Below the pieces are notes generated by a model. It ran no database searches. It saw only the letters and a list, made by a program, of their open reading frames with translations, and was not told the origin of the DNA. Below are positions 34,165 to 41,526 of a stretch of DNA of 64,000 nucleotides, piece by piece (within the stretch, counting starts at the first letter, position 1; the number at the start of each line of letters is the position of its first letter). The stretch is from NCBI GenBank assembly GCA_009917545.1, contig QZDW01000017.1:1-64000 (forward strand), in the 5' to 3' direction. Source of the stretch: a bacterium 1XD42-76 (GTDB lineage: Bacteria > Bacillota > Clostridia > Lachnospirales > Lachnospiraceae). Position numbers and translations under genes: made by a program.

Positions 34165-34174
34165 GGCAATTCAG

Positions 34175-35377
34175 ATGAAGAAGCAGAAAATCGGCACATA
34201 TGCACTCTGTGTGGGGACGGGCATCCTGCTTTACCTGCTTGCAGAGCTTTCATCCGGAGGAGGGAAACGAGGGCCGGAAAGCGGTATTCTGAAGCGCAGG
34301 CAGACCGGGCAGGGCGGGGAAGTCTACCAGATTTTTATAGACGGACTGGAAGAGGAAGAAACGTTTGTCACGGTCGAAGTACCGGAGCAGAAGATTTCAG
34401 GTGTACAGCTGAAAGAGATCCTATCGCAGGCAGCAGAACTGTTATGTGAACGGATTCAGGGCGAAAATGAAAGCCTGCGGACGGTTTCCCATGATCTTGA
34501 GCTCTGTACCGGACTTCCGGAATACGGATTGTCCGTCTCCTGGGAATCAGAGGATGTCAATGTTATAGGGAGTACGGGGATTGTGAATTCCGAACAGGTT
34601 CCTCCAGAGGGAAAGAACGTTTATCTGAGAGCCGAACTTTCCTCCGGTACAGCAAAAGAGGTGATAGAGATCCCGGTCACAGTAGTACCAGAAGAGACGA
34701 CGGTTTCCGAACGCTTCCTGACGCTTCTTTTGGCTTTATTGGAACGCGAGCCGGAGAAGCCAGAAGTACAGCTTCCAAGAGAGTTTGAAGGAAAAGTACT
34801 TTCATACCGCGAAAAGCGGGAGGCAGGGAATGAGATTTTGATTGTTCTGGGAGTGCTGGCGGCCGTCTGCCTTTCCCAGAAAGAAAAGAGCGAGGCAGGC
34901 CGGCAGAAGAAGAAGCGGGAGGACAGCCTTTTGCTGGATTATCCGGAAATGCTGTCGCGGTTTATCGTCCTTACAGGCGCCGGGTATCCGATCAAGCAGG
35001 CGTTTAAGCGCCTGTCAGAGGATTCGGCAAAGGCAAAAAAACCAGGGTTCCATCCGCTCTATGAGGAAATGCAGATTGCCTTAAACCAGATGGAGACAGG
35101 GACGCCGGAAATGAAGGCCTATGGAGACTTTGGAAGGAGGTGCGGGCTCAGGTGCTATATGCGGTTTGCGTCCCTGATTACGAGCAGCCTGCAGACCGGG
35201 GGAAGGAATACGAGAAAACTTCTGGAAGAAGAGATGGAGGAGGCGTTTAAGCAGAGAAAGGATCTCGCCAGACGCCGGGGAGAGGAAGCGTCCACCAAGC
35301 TGTTGCTCCCCATGTTTTTAATCCTGGGAACGGTAATGATTATGGTAGTTGCGCCGGCGTTTTTAACGCTGGGCTGA
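34175..35377 (+). CDS. TadC-like protein with extracytoplasmic Ig-like insertion
   Basis: A 400-residue protein. After one N-terminal helix (~residues 7-23) comes an unusual region of about 190 residues with no helix, containing LSVSWESEDVNVIGSTGIV and ending EIPVTVVPEE, the pattern of 'atrophied' bacterial Ig-like domains (S-W-x-S-x-x-x-x-I ... G-x-V). Then a second helix near 220, a T2SSF domain (DYPEMLSRFIVLTGAGYPIKQA, SLQTGGRNTRKLLE) and a C-terminal helix. Ordinary TadC proteins are nearly all T2SSF. The ATG at 34175 follows GAGG; a TTG at 34154 overlaps tadB. Confidence 0.8.
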   Translation: MKKQKIGTYALCVGTGILLYLLAELSSGGGKRGPESGILKRRQTGQGGEVYQIFIDGLEEEETFVTVEVPEQKISGVQLKEILSQAAELLCERIQGENESLRTVSHDLELCTGLPEYGLSVSWESEDVNVIGSTGIVNSEQVPPEGKNVYLRAELSSGTAKEVIEIPVTVVPEETTVSERFLTLLLALLEREPEKPEVQLPREFEGKVLSYREKREAGNEILIVLGVLAAVCLSQKEKSEAGRQKKKREDSLLLDYPEMLSRFIVLTGAGYPIKQAFKRLSEDSAKAKKPGFHPLYEEMQIALNQMETGTPEMKAYGDFGRRCGLRCYMRFASLITSSLQTGGRNTRKLLEEEMEEAFKQRKDLARRRGEEASTKLLLPMFLILGTVMIMVVAPAFLTLG

Positions 35378-35388
35378 AAGGAGAAATT

Positions 35389-35559
35389 ATGCTGCATTTA
35401 AAGGAATTCTTTCTGGAAGAGGACGGAGTGGGCGTAATCGAGGTGGTACTGATTCTGGTGGTACTGATCGGGCTTGTAATCGTCTTTAAAGGCCAGATCA
35501 ACAAATTACTGACGGGTATTTTCTCAGAGATCAACAAACAGGCGAAAGAGGTCTACTAA
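35389..35559 (+). CDS. Flp-type pilin (type IVb prepilin)
   Basis: A 56-residue protein, too short for most gene callers. A charged leader MLHLKEFFLEEDG is followed by VGVIEVVLILVVLIG, so the predicted prepilin peptidase cut falls after Gly13 and leaves the invariant Glu at +5 of the mature pilin. A 20-residue hydrophobic helix and a polar tail ending KEVY complete the Flp pilin form. An AAAGGAGAAA site precedes the ATG at 35389. It sits between tadC and the DUF5702 gene, where the major pilin is expected. It is the likely main substrate of the prepilin peptidases here. Confidence 0.85.
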   Translation: MLHLKEFFLEEDGVGVIEVVLILVVLIGLVIVFKGQINKLLTGIFSEINKQAKEVY

Positions 35560-35562
35560 GGA

Positions 35563-37437
35563 ATGGAAAAACGAGGAGAGGTTACGATATTTTTCAGTCT
35601 TATCCTGGTATGTGTACTCTCTCTTCTGATGGGGCTTTTCGAGTCGGCGAGGACGACAGGGGCGAGACTTTCCCTGCGTATGGCCGCCGACTCCGCCACA
35701 GCCTCTGTCATGAGCCAGTATAATAAAAATCTCTGGGATATGTACCGGCTGCTTTTTCTGGAATACGAGTCAGAACAGGCAATTATTCAATCTTTTAACG
35801 AATATTTTGACTTTTATCTGTCTCAGGAAAATTTTTATGCGGCAAAACGGGAATCCGTGGAGCTGGGTGCAGTCTCTGTCATGCAGGATCACGGTGCAAG
35901 TGCATTAGAGGAAGAAATTTTGGCGTATGTAAAATACCGCCTGCCTGATATTGCCGGAAATCTTGCCGGTATCGCAAACGCCGCCCGGGAGGCGGGGAAG
36001 GCAGGAGATTTCAGGGCCTTGATCGAAGTGTGCAGACAGGCCGGGAAACAGACACGTGGACTGGAAAAGAAACGCAGGGAGATAGAAGCGTCTCTTGAGG
36101 AGATGGAACGGCTGTGGCAGCAGGCAAAGGAAGCTTCTGATGAAGAGCGGGAAGGCTCATTTAGGAGAGCGGCCGGGAAACTGAGAAAGGAGATGCAGAA
36201 ATTCCCCGCCAGAGTCGCGGCATATGAAAATGAGCTGGCGAAGCTTTCCGCACACAGGTCGGAGCTTGCAGATTCCCGGAAATGGGAGGAGGATGCCGCA
36301 TATGGGGAACCTGACGATATGCAGGCATCAGAGGGGATGGAAAAAGAGCTTATGGCGTATAGCGATGTGGAACAGGCTGCCGAACAATACCGGAAGGAAT
36401 ACCAGGCGATGGAGCAGGAGATCGGGGAATGTCTGGATATGCTGGAGGAGGCGTTTCTTTTATTGGAGGACGAGGATGATGGAGAGGAGGAGAATGAGCC
36501 GGACTGGAATGTGATCGGCTCCTGTATCGACGCGGCAAGGCCACCCGGCCCGCACAGAGAAGAGATCGACGAGGAACGAAGCGTTGCCCTGGAGCGGCTG
36601 GAGAAACTTTTGGAGCGGGATATTCTGCTTCTGGTTTTGCCAGAGGATGCGGTCGTCTCAGAACAAAAGGTAAGCCGGAAGGGGATCCCATCGTCTCATT
36701 TTTCCACCGAGAAAAGTACAGGGAAAAACCCGGCAGAGCAGCTTTTGATTAACGAATACCTGTTTCTTTCTTTTGACAGTTATATTGCAAAGCATACGGA
36801 CAGAACCATGCCGGATACCAGAGATCTCTCCTATGAATTGGAATACCTGCTCTGCGGGGAGACGTCTGACCGTGCAAATCTGAAAAAAACGGCAGAGAAG
36901 CTTTTGGCTGTACGCGGTGCGATGAATTTTCTATACCTCTTTAATACGCCGGAAAAGAAGGCGCAGGCAGACAGTCTGGCAACGTCTGTATCCGGTGGGA
37001 ATATAGCTGCACAATTTGTAGTTTCCTTTTTCATTCTGGCCCTGTGGGCATTTGGCGAAGCCATTCTGGATCTGCGGTGTCTGTTTGCAGGGGGGAATGT
37101 CCCGTTTTGGAAAAACGAAGGTTCCTGGAGGACGAGCCTGGAGGAGCTTCTGTCTCTTAGCTTTTTGGACAGGGAAGGTACAGGTGATGGGAGCAGAGGC
37201 CAAAGCGGGTATGAGGACTATATGAGGATCCTGTTTTTCTTACAGAACCGCCAGATAAGAAACTACAGAATGATGGATGTAATACAGTGGAATGTCAGGA
37301 AAAAGCAGTCTGATTTTTCCATAGAATCATGTCTCTATAAAATGCAGATAAAGGCACGGGTACGACAAAAACACCGATTCCTTCTGCATGGGGAATATGA
37401 TGTGACGGTCAGTACAGAAAGTTCGTATGCACGGTAA
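35563..37437 (+). CDS. DUF5702-type Tad-locus envelope protein
   Basis: A 624-residue protein. An N-terminal segment EVTIFFSLILVCVLSLLMGLFESAR resembles pseudopilin/TadE-type leaders in having Glu before a hydrophobic stretch. A long charged coiled-coil region (~residues 150-320, many Glu, Arg and Leu) and a C-terminal half with one hydrophobic segment (~490-510) follow. The overall form matches DUF5702 proteins of Clostridia Tad-like loci, as far as I can recall. It starts three bases after the pilin stop. Its role may be as a minor pilin or a structural part of the pilus base. Confidence 0.65.
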   Translation: MEKRGEVTIFFSLILVCVLSLLMGLFESARTTGARLSLRMAADSATASVMSQYNKNLWDMYRLLFLEYESEQAIIQSFNEYFDFYLSQENFYAAKRESVELGAVSVMQDHGASALEEEILAYVKYRLPDIAGNLAGIANAAREAGKAGDFRALIEVCRQAGKQTRGLEKKRREIEASLEEMERLWQQAKEASDEEREGSFRRAAGKLRKEMQKFPARVAAYENELAKLSAHRSELADSRKWEEDAAYGEPDDMQASEGMEKELMAYSDVEQAAEQYRKEYQAMEQEIGECLDMLEEAFLLLEDEDDGEEENEPDWNVIGSCIDAARPPGPHREEIDEERSVALERLEKLLERDILLLVLPEDAVVSEQKVSRKGIPSSHFSTEKSTGKNPAEQLLINEYLFLSFDSYIAKHTDRTMPDTRDLSYELEYLLCGETSDRANLKKTAEKLLAVRGAMNFLYLFNTPEKKAQADSLATSVSGGNIAAQFVVSFFILALWAFGEAILDLRCLFAGGNVPFWKNEGSWRTSLEELLSLSFLDREGTGDGSRGQSGYEDYMRILFFLQNRQIRNYRMMDVIQWNVRKKQSDFSIESCLYKMQIKARVRQKHRFLLHGEYDVTVSTESSYAR

Positions 37438-37447
37438 AAGGAGGTGA

Positions 37448-38470
37448 ATGGCAGTGCCCTTTTTCCCGAAAGGAAGCTTTTTGAAATATGTAAAATGGTA
37501 TTTTCACCGATTTCCTTATCAAATTACACAAATTACTGAGTCTCTCCAAGTACCTGGTAATGTTCCCCGGATAAAATCGCTGTTTTCTTCAACTTCGGGG
37601 AAAAGGGTATTGCCATTCGCCTCATACCGGCAAAAGAAAAATATCCTTGATTCCGGACTTCCGGGCAGCCTGACAGTAGAAGCAGCGCTGTGCCTGCCCT
37701 GTTTTCTGCTCTTCTGCATTGCGCTGATGCAGCCGGTGCAGTGGCTGGACAGGCAGAGACGGGTACAGACGGAGACGGAACATTTTTGCGAAACCCTGAG
37801 CCAGTACCTGTATCTGGCAGCAGAGCAGGGCGGAGAGGAGGAACGGCAGAACTCTCTGGATGAAGATACAAAAGACACGTTTGGACTGCTCTCTGATACG
37901 GCGGCGCGTTTGTGGCTGCAAAAGAGGGTTGAGAGGCATGTTGGGGAAGCCGTTGTGACGATATCGGAAGTACCGGATGAGAAAGGAAATATTTCCTTTG
38001 AAATCCTCTATTTTGAGAAAATCCCCTTTTTTCGTATCTTACCCGGCGGAATCAGGATGAAGGCAGCAGCAAAGCGGCGGGCCTGGCTGGGGCTTGACGG
38101 GAAGCTGTCGGAAAAAGGGGCCGGCAGTTTAGAGGATGGGGAGGAGGACGGGGAGGTTGTTTATGTGGGCGCTGGGATGGGGCGATATCACCGGGACCGG
38201 GACTGCCATTATATCTCAAACCAATATCAAACGGTTTCTTTGAATGAGGCAGGAAGGAGGAAGAATGCGTTTGGGAGGCAGTATACGGCTTGTTCACGGT
38301 GCGCAGGCGCCGCTTCCGGAGGCAGTGAGGCCTTTATTACTCCAGGGGGAGAGCACTATCATTACAGTCAAAACTGCAGTTCGATGATCTCCTATGTAAG
38401 GAGTGTACCGCTAAAAGAGGTGGAGCATCTCGGGGCGTGCTCTTATTGCAGCAGGAGGAAGGGAAAATGA
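37448..38470 (+). CDS. TadE-like pseudopilin with C-terminal Cys/His modules
   Basis: A 340-residue protein. After a basic N-terminal region of about 70 residues comes SGLPGSLTVEAALCLPCF, a prepilin-type signal with cleavage after Gly and Glu at +5, then a hydrophobic helix. The C-terminal ~110 residues hold two similar modules, YHRDRDCHYI ... CSRC and YHYSQNCSSM ... CSYC, which could bind a metal. AGGAGG is too close to the ATG at 37448 but well placed for a GTG at 37454, so the start may be six bases later. It is translationally coupled to the following peptidase gene (ATGA). Confidence 0.7.
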   Translation: MAVPFFPKGSFLKYVKWYFHRFPYQITQITESLQVPGNVPRIKSLFSSTSGKRVLPFASYRQKKNILDSGLPGSLTVEAALCLPCFLLFCIALMQPVQWLDRQRRVQTETEHFCETLSQYLYLAAEQGGEEERQNSLDEDTKDTFGLLSDTAARLWLQKRVERHVGEAVVTISEVPDEKGNISFEILYFEKIPFFRILPGGIRMKAAAKRRAWLGLDGKLSEKGAGSLEDGEEDGEVVYVGAGMGRYHRDRDCHYISNQYQTVSLNEAGRRKNAFGRQYTACSRCAGAASGGSEAFITPGGEHYHYSQNCSSMISYVRSVPLKEVEHLGACSYCSRRKGK

Positions 38471-38889
38471 GTATGGGATTGTTTATCATATATTTATGCT
38501 TGTCCGTGTGGCAGGATATTCGCTGCCGATGTATCAGGAGAGGCTGGTTTCTTTTGTTTGGCCTGTTCGGGCTTGCAGTCTGTATCCGGAATCAGACGGG
38601 GCCGCATGAGCTGCTTTTTTCAGCCGCAATTGGAATTGTCCTGCTTGTCTTAAATTATGTGACAGAGGGTAAGGTGGGGGAGGGAGACGGATGGTTTTTT
38701 ATTGTATCAGGACTATATCTGAGGCCGGAAAACAATCTGCTGCTGTTTTTGTCAGGCCTGATATTCAGCAGTACCTACGCCCTGGCGTTATTTGCGACTG
38801 CATTTACCGAAAGAAGCGGGATTGGAAAAAAGAGAATCCCCTTTCTTCCCTTTCTGCTGCCAATGGGGCTCTGGCTGTCTGCGCTGTAG
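38467..38889 (+). CDS. A24 prepilin peptidase (second, intact)
   Basis: A 140-residue membrane protease with four to five helices. The two catalytic Asp residues are visible in VWQDIRCR (near residue 15) and in the G-x-G-D motif VGEGDGWF. It is short, as for TadV/CpaA peptidases that lack the methylase domain. The ATG at 38467 overlaps the previous stop and follows AGGAGGAAGG. Because the first peptidase gene of the locus is broken, this one may process the Flp pilin and the pseudopilins. Confidence 0.8.
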   Translation: MSMGLFIIYLCLSVWQDIRCRCIRRGWFLLFGLFGLAVCIRNQTGPHELLFSAAIGIVLLVLNYVTEGKVGEGDGWFFIVSGLYLRPENNLLLFLSGLIFSSTYALALFATAFTERSGIGKKRIPFLPFLLPMGLWLSAL

Positions 38890-39290
38890 GGGGACGCAGA
38901 TATGAGGCCAGTTTTACTGTGGAAGCGGCAATCGTTTTTTCAATTATTTTTCTGTCAGTCGCTGCTATGATACAGGAAGCTTATTATCTGCATGATACCA
39001 TAACAGGTCGCATGATTCTGGCAGAGACGATGGAAAAGATTCGTTATGACGGCAGTGGGGAGGCAGCCGCAGTTTTTGAAGGGGAAGGAGAAAGGGATGG
39101 AAATCCAAGGCTGTGGCTGGGAACCTATAAAATCAGCGTGGAACAGAAAGCACAGAGTGTGACAGGAAGAGCCGGGGCCGGGGACTGGGAAGGAAGCATA
39201 GAGATGAAAACATTTTATCCAGAGCTTTTTTTGCGGAGATATCGGGCTCTTTCAGAGCTGGGAAGGGGAGCGGATGAGGCCGGAGATTGA
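38871..39290 (+). CDS. TadE-like pseudopilin
   Basis: The frame encodes RYEASFTVEAAIVFSIIFLS, a prepilin-type leader with Glu at +5 and a hydrophobic helix, followed by about 100 residues of mixed charge with no recognised domain. No ATG, GTG or TTG lies just before the leader. The nearest ATG, at 38691 with a good GGAGGGAGA site, would overlap the peptidase gene by 199 bases; CTG 38871 and GTG 38919 are alternatives. The start is therefore uncertain. Its end overlaps the FHA gene by 17 bases. Confidence 0.6.
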   Translation: MAVCAVGGRRYEASFTVEAAIVFSIIFLSVAAMIQEAYYLHDTITGRMILAETMEKIRYDGSGEAAAVFEGEGERDGNPRLWLGTYKISVEQKAQSVTGRAGAGDWEGSIEMKTFYPELFLRRYRALSELGRGADEAGD

Positions 39291-40653
39291 ATATAAAAGG
39301 GAGATGAACCGTAACTATATCGTTTTGCGGGCCGGGGAGCCGGAAGGTGAACCATATACGACCAGAATGTTGTCAGAAAACAGAATCGACGGGGTACTTC
39401 CTTTCCATGAAAAGTACATTGACGGAGAGCGATGGTATTATTACGATATCACGTCCAGACAGCCATTGCACAGGATGTTGGAGACGAGATGCATTTCCGG
39501 AGAAGAGATCAGACAGCTTATATCTGGTATTTTATTTTCTGTGAGACAGATAGAACGGTTTCTGCTGGACGAAAGCCAGGTAAGCTTTGAACCGCAGCTT
39601 ATCTATGTGGAGCCGGACAGCCTGAAAAGCGGTCTCTGCCTGATACCGGGGAGGAAGATGGATTTTGCCAGGGGCTTTTATGCATTGTCACAATATCTTC
39701 TGGAGCACGTTGACCATAATGACAGTGAGGCAGTTGTACTGGCCTTTGGAATCATGAAGGAGAGCGGGAAGGAAAACTTCGGCGTCGAAGATATTGAACG
39801 CTGTATCGGGAAGCTGGCCGGGGGAGAAGGGAACATAAAAAGGCAAAGTATGGCAGGAAATAAAAATGCTGTGGAAAGTCAGGGTATGGGCAGTCATACA
39901 GGTACTGGCGGGTATACAGGCAGAGGGTGGGAAGAAGGTCCGGCAGAAATGGATGCGGGTGAGAAACACCACAATCATATAAGGGCTACCTGGATTTTGG
40001 CGTTTTTTATGGTGCTCCTGCCGCTTGTCCTTTATCTTCGAATGGGTATGCTTGGTTTTCTTAAATACAAATGGATTTTGGGGGCTGTAGAACTGTTACT
40101 CGGAGCCGCAGCTTTCCTGTTAAGTGATATGGGAAAGGGGCAGAAGGAACCGGGCGAAAAGAAGGAAGAGATGGATCGGCAGGCAGACAGGGACTGGGAG
40201 ATTATTTTCCGGGAAAAGGACAGTATGGGGGAAATTCTGCCGCAGGAATCCTATCAGAGTTCTCCAAAGCGTGAGACGGCGGTAACAGAGCTGCCGTCGG
40301 AAGATGAAGAGGATGCGATGCAGACAATCCTCCTGACAGCGCCGATACCATCCAGAGCATCCCGCCGGCTGGTTCCGGTTCGGGAGGGGGAGGAGATTGA
40401 ACTTGGCTATTTCCCGTTTTTGATCGGAAAAAGTGGGGAGCTGACGGATTATTGCCTGGACCGGCCGGAAGTCAGTCGTCTGCATTTAAGAATTGACGAG
40501 GCAGAAGGCGGTTGTATGGTGACGGATTTAAATTCCACGAACGGGACAAAAGTGGACGGACATCTGCTGGCTGCCAATGAGACATATCTGCTGCCGCCAG
40601 ACGGTATGTTAGAGATCGCAGGCATCCAATTCCGATTCATTACACGGTTATAA
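39274..40653 (+). CDS. DUF6382-like / FHA-domain membrane protein
   Basis: A 459-residue protein. Residues ~1-190 resemble the DUF6382 domain of Clostridia Tad-like loci. A Gly-rich linker, two membrane helices (~235-285), an acidic segment, and a C-terminal FHA domain (~365-459) follow, with the FHA signature positions Gly-Lys-Ser, SRLH and NSTNGT intact. FHA domains bind phosphothreonine peptides, so a Ser/Thr kinase may control this pilus. None is encoded in the window. It is the last gene of the co-directional Tad-like cluster. Confidence 0.75.
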   Translation: MRPEIEYKREMNRNYIVLRAGEPEGEPYTTRMLSENRIDGVLPFHEKYIDGERWYYYDITSRQPLHRMLETRCISGEEIRQLISGILFSVRQIERFLLDESQVSFEPQLIYVEPDSLKSGLCLIPGRKMDFARGFYALSQYLLEHVDHNDSEAVVLAFGIMKESGKENFGVEDIERCIGKLAGGEGNIKRQSMAGNKNAVESQGMGSHTGTGGYTGRGWEEGPAEMDAGEKHHNHIRATWILAFFMVLLPLVLYLRMGMLGFLKYKWILGAVELLLGAAAFLLSDMGKGQKEPGEKKEEMDRQADRDWEIIFREKDSMGEILPQESYQSSPKRETAVTELPSEDEEDAMQTILLTAPIPSRASRRLVPVREGEEIELGYFPFLIGKSGELTDYCLDRPEVSRLHLRIDEAEGGCMVTDLNSTNGTKVDGHLLAANETYLLPPDGMLEIAGIQFRFITRL

Positions 40654-40668
40654 AATCTCTTTTTGGTC

Positions 40669-40696
40669 TTGAATTTTAGCCAGTTTGTATTATAAT
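40669..40696 (+). promoter_or_regulatory. candidate promoter of DUF3592 gene
   Basis: TTGAAT at 40669-40674 and perfect TATAAT at 40691-40696, spacer 16, 50 bases before the gene. Confidence 0.55.
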
Positions 40697-40745
40697 TAAC
40701 GCTGATTAAAAAATGCGGATGGACGCAGACAAAGGAGGATATAAA

Positions 40746-41222
40746 ATGGATGAGTCGTTTTCTGTATTTATGCTGGGGTTTATGGCTGTGTTTACCCTGT
40801 TTTTACTCTATGCCGCCTGGGCGACGTTCCGCGCCTATAGCAGCGTAAAGAAGATCCTAAAGCGCGAGGGAGAAATGACGGCTGTCACAGAAGGTACGAT
40901 TGCCGAGGTGGTCGCGGTACGCCGTCGGAACCGCTCGTTCCGCTGGATAAATGAGTACCCGGTCATTTCCTATCAGGTAAATGGGAAGACGTATACGGTA
41001 CATCTGACCTATGCCGAGAAGAGGCGGGGGAAATATAATGCCGGTGGCAGCTACCGGATCCATTATGTGCCGTCAGAACCGGAATGCTGTATCGTGGACG
41101 ATTTTAAAAAGAAGATGAAACAGAGCAACACTGCGGCTTTGATTTCATTTGCAATCGTGGCATTTTTTGCATTTAATACGACCTGCGGTCTGATTTTACA
41201 GTTGCTGGAGCTGGTGCTGTAG
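40746..41222 (+). CDS. DUF3592-like membrane protein
   Basis: A 158-residue protein with helices at each end (~residues 5-28 and 128-152) around a beta-rich domain containing EYPVISYQVNGKTY and YRIHYVPSEPE, the form of DUF3592 proteins of unknown function. The ATG at 40746 follows AAAGGAGGAT. It has its own promoter, so it is probably separate from the Tad-like locus. Confidence 0.7.
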   Translation: MDESFSVFMLGFMAVFTLFLLYAAWATFRAYSSVKKILKREGEMTAVTEGTIAEVVAVRRRNRSFRWINEYPVISYQVNGKTYTVHLTYAEKRRGKYNAGGSYRIHYVPSEPECCIVDDFKKKMKQSNTAALISFAIVAFFAFNTTCGLILQLLELVL

Positions 41223-41268
41223 GAAAGCGGCAGACGATAAGAGCTACATAGCTTGGATAAAGAATATC

Positions 41269-41297
41269 TTGACATTTATGGGAATTTTTAATACAAT
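41269..41297 (+). promoter_or_regulatory. promoter of the ABC importer operon
   Basis: Perfect TTGACA at 41269-41274 and TACAAT at 41292-41297, spacer 17. It lies 230 bases before the binding-protein gene. Confidence 0.75.
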
Positions 41298-41303
41298 TAT
41301 GCC

Positions 41304-41479
41304 CATAGAATCCTGCGGCAGAAGCAGCAGGCGGATTGTGAAGGATCCGGAAGAAAGGCCAGTATGTATCTGGCCGGTCGTATAAAGATACAGACAGAGA
41401 AAAAGTAAAGATTACAAAGGTTAAAAATACCAGGAAGGTAATGATGTGCAGAAGCACGTCCCTTTTCTGGTATTTTTTT
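41304..41479 (+). promoter_or_regulatory. structured leader with terminator before the ABC importer operon
   Basis: The leader can form cctgc/gcagg, a perfect ggccag-tatgtat-ctggcc hairpin near 41360, and finally an intrinsic terminator aaaaataccag (41423-41433) / ctggtattttt (41467-41477) ending in seven Ts, with an inner gtgc-agaa-gcac stem. A terminator inside the leader suggests control by attenuation, such as a riboswitch. I could not match a known class, including cobalamin; a nickel/cobalt class could not be excluded by eye. Confidence 0.6.
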
Positions 41480-41526
41480 AACGGAAGGGAACGGACACAA
41501 ACCTTTGGCCAAAGAGGAGAGAAGCA

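Noticed and set aside
38691-38870. Extended N-terminus of the TadE-like protein to ATG 38691
   Set aside because: It would run 199 bases inside the peptidase gene and does not look like a secretion leader, although the ribosome site is good; left as an uncertain start.
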